Source: Rhopalosiphum padi
Lineage: Eukaryota > Arthropoda > Insecta > Hemiptera > Aphididae
Direction: 5' to 3'
Length of the DNA stretch: 64,000 nt
Assembly (NCBI RefSeq): GCF_020882245.1
Contig: NC_083598.1
Coordinates: 31,099,858-31,163,857 of the forward strand
Shown here piece by piece: positions 63,500 to 64,000 of this stretch; the first letter of the stretch is position 1, and the number at the start of each line of letters is the position of its first letter. Made by a program: the position numbers and the translations under genes. Below the pieces are notes generated by a model. It had not been told where the DNA came from. It saw only the letters and a list, made by a program, of their open reading frames with translations, and did no database searches.

Positions 63500-64000
63500 A
63501 AACGTGTAGTATATTATATAGCGCCAGCTGCAGTAAATTGCTAATTCTGACATTGGCAGTGTGACGGCGGCACGGATGTCGAGACGTCCGTCACGCTGTT
63601 TATAAAATTAGTTTTGCACGGAGGAAAACATAGAACAAAATTGTATTATGCTTATAAACCGGTATCGCATGGAACATTTTCCACGTTTGAAAGCATCGCT
63701 CGATTACCGCCATCCGGGTTCGCGGGTAAAACTCTATTTATTTTTTTTTTTTTTTATGTATTGAAACGTTATAAGCGTATTGTTATAATTAAAAATTTTG
63801 TCGATACAAATTTGTGTACTTCATCAACTAATTACCTATTTTTTCTGAGCAGCTGAAAAACACGGTTTAAATATAATAACGCCATATTTGGTTTAATCTC
63901 GTGGCAGTAGAGTTTAAGGATATGACCTAGGAATGAATCTTCTCTAGGAAGGAGGAAATCCTTATAAAATGATCGGTTTTTTTTTTTTTAATTTTCATCA

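Larger units (their letters stand above)
62440..63750. promoter_or_regulatory. CpG-rich block, possible alternative promoter
   Basis: Dense CpG between about 62.44 and 63.75 kb, including a GCC-repeat segment at 63238-63254, interrupted by AT microsatellites at 63385-63499. It lies inside what appears to be the first large intron of the Ras-like gene, so it could be an alternative promoter or the start of another transcript. No core promoter element assigned. Confidence 0.35.
59838..64000 (+). other. start of a long intron of the Ras-like gene
   Basis: No in-frame continuation (a phase-1 acceptor followed by Ras switch I-like sequence) was seen to the end of the window. Content is AT-rich to about 62.4 kb, then CpG-rich. 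Open frames at 61012-61200 and 61522-61704 lack recognisable features. Confidence 0.45.

Noticed and set aside
63895..63985. Possible hairpin TAAGGAT ... ATCCTTA near the right edge
   Set aside because: Only 7 paired bases with weak flanking pairing; expected by chance.

Overview
The window is AT-rich animal nuclear DNA: four spliced protein-coding genes, three of them complete, set in long non-coding stretches full of small inverted-repeat transposons. Three things suggest a hemipteran insect, most likely an aphid: extreme AT content with CpG-rich islands near gene starts, very frequent TAGGTA/TACCTA motifs, and the density of foldback/MITE elements. The species call is inference. No prokaryotic, plasmid, CRISPR or viral system was seen.

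Layout. (1) 1-3.1 kb, + strand: the last two exons of a gene I do not recognise, with a Cys-rich C-terminal half. (2) 3-14 kb: intergenic, AT-rich, with transposon debris near 10.7-11.2 kb and an isolated 35-codon ORF near 5.4 kb. (3) 14.07-18.83 kb, - strand: a complete eight-exon N-acetyl-D-glucosamine kinase gene (NAGK, 351 aa), with a CpG-rich upstream region to about 20.6 kb. (4) 20.6-29.8 kb: intergenic, containing at least six inverted-repeat elements. (5) 29.83-31.32 kb, - strand: a complete five-exon Rab28-like GTPase (223 aa) with a C-terminal CaaX box and an altered G3 motif. (6) 31.3-36.7 kb: intergenic. (7) A CpG-rich island (36.75-37.8 kb) and a possible non-coding first exon (splice donor at 38141) precede a 16-exon NUAK-family protein kinase gene, 40.75-50.32 kb, + strand (1152 aa). 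(8) 50.3-56.3 kb: 3' flank and intergenic DNA. (9) 56.37-56.87 kb: CpG-rich probable promoter, followed by a Ras-type GTPase exon at 59.75-59.84 kb on the + strand whose remaining exons lie beyond the window. A further CpG-rich block lies at 62.4-63.75 kb.

The genes do not form a functional cluster: amino-sugar salvage (NAGK), ciliary/endosomal traffic (Rab28-like), LKB1-dependent kinase signalling (NUAK) and a Ras-like switch are ordinary neighbours in an animal genome. Exon models were built by hand. For NAGK, Rab28-like and NUAK all internal junctions use GT..AG, keep the reading frame and reproduce the family's domain order. I found no convincing new multi-gene system. The more unusual items are the Rab28-like G3 substitution, an 884-bp foldback element in a NUAK intron, a cluster of GTAAACTGAGTCCC-type motifs at 20.9-21.9 kb, several transposons with target-site duplications, and the unrecognised gene at the left edge.
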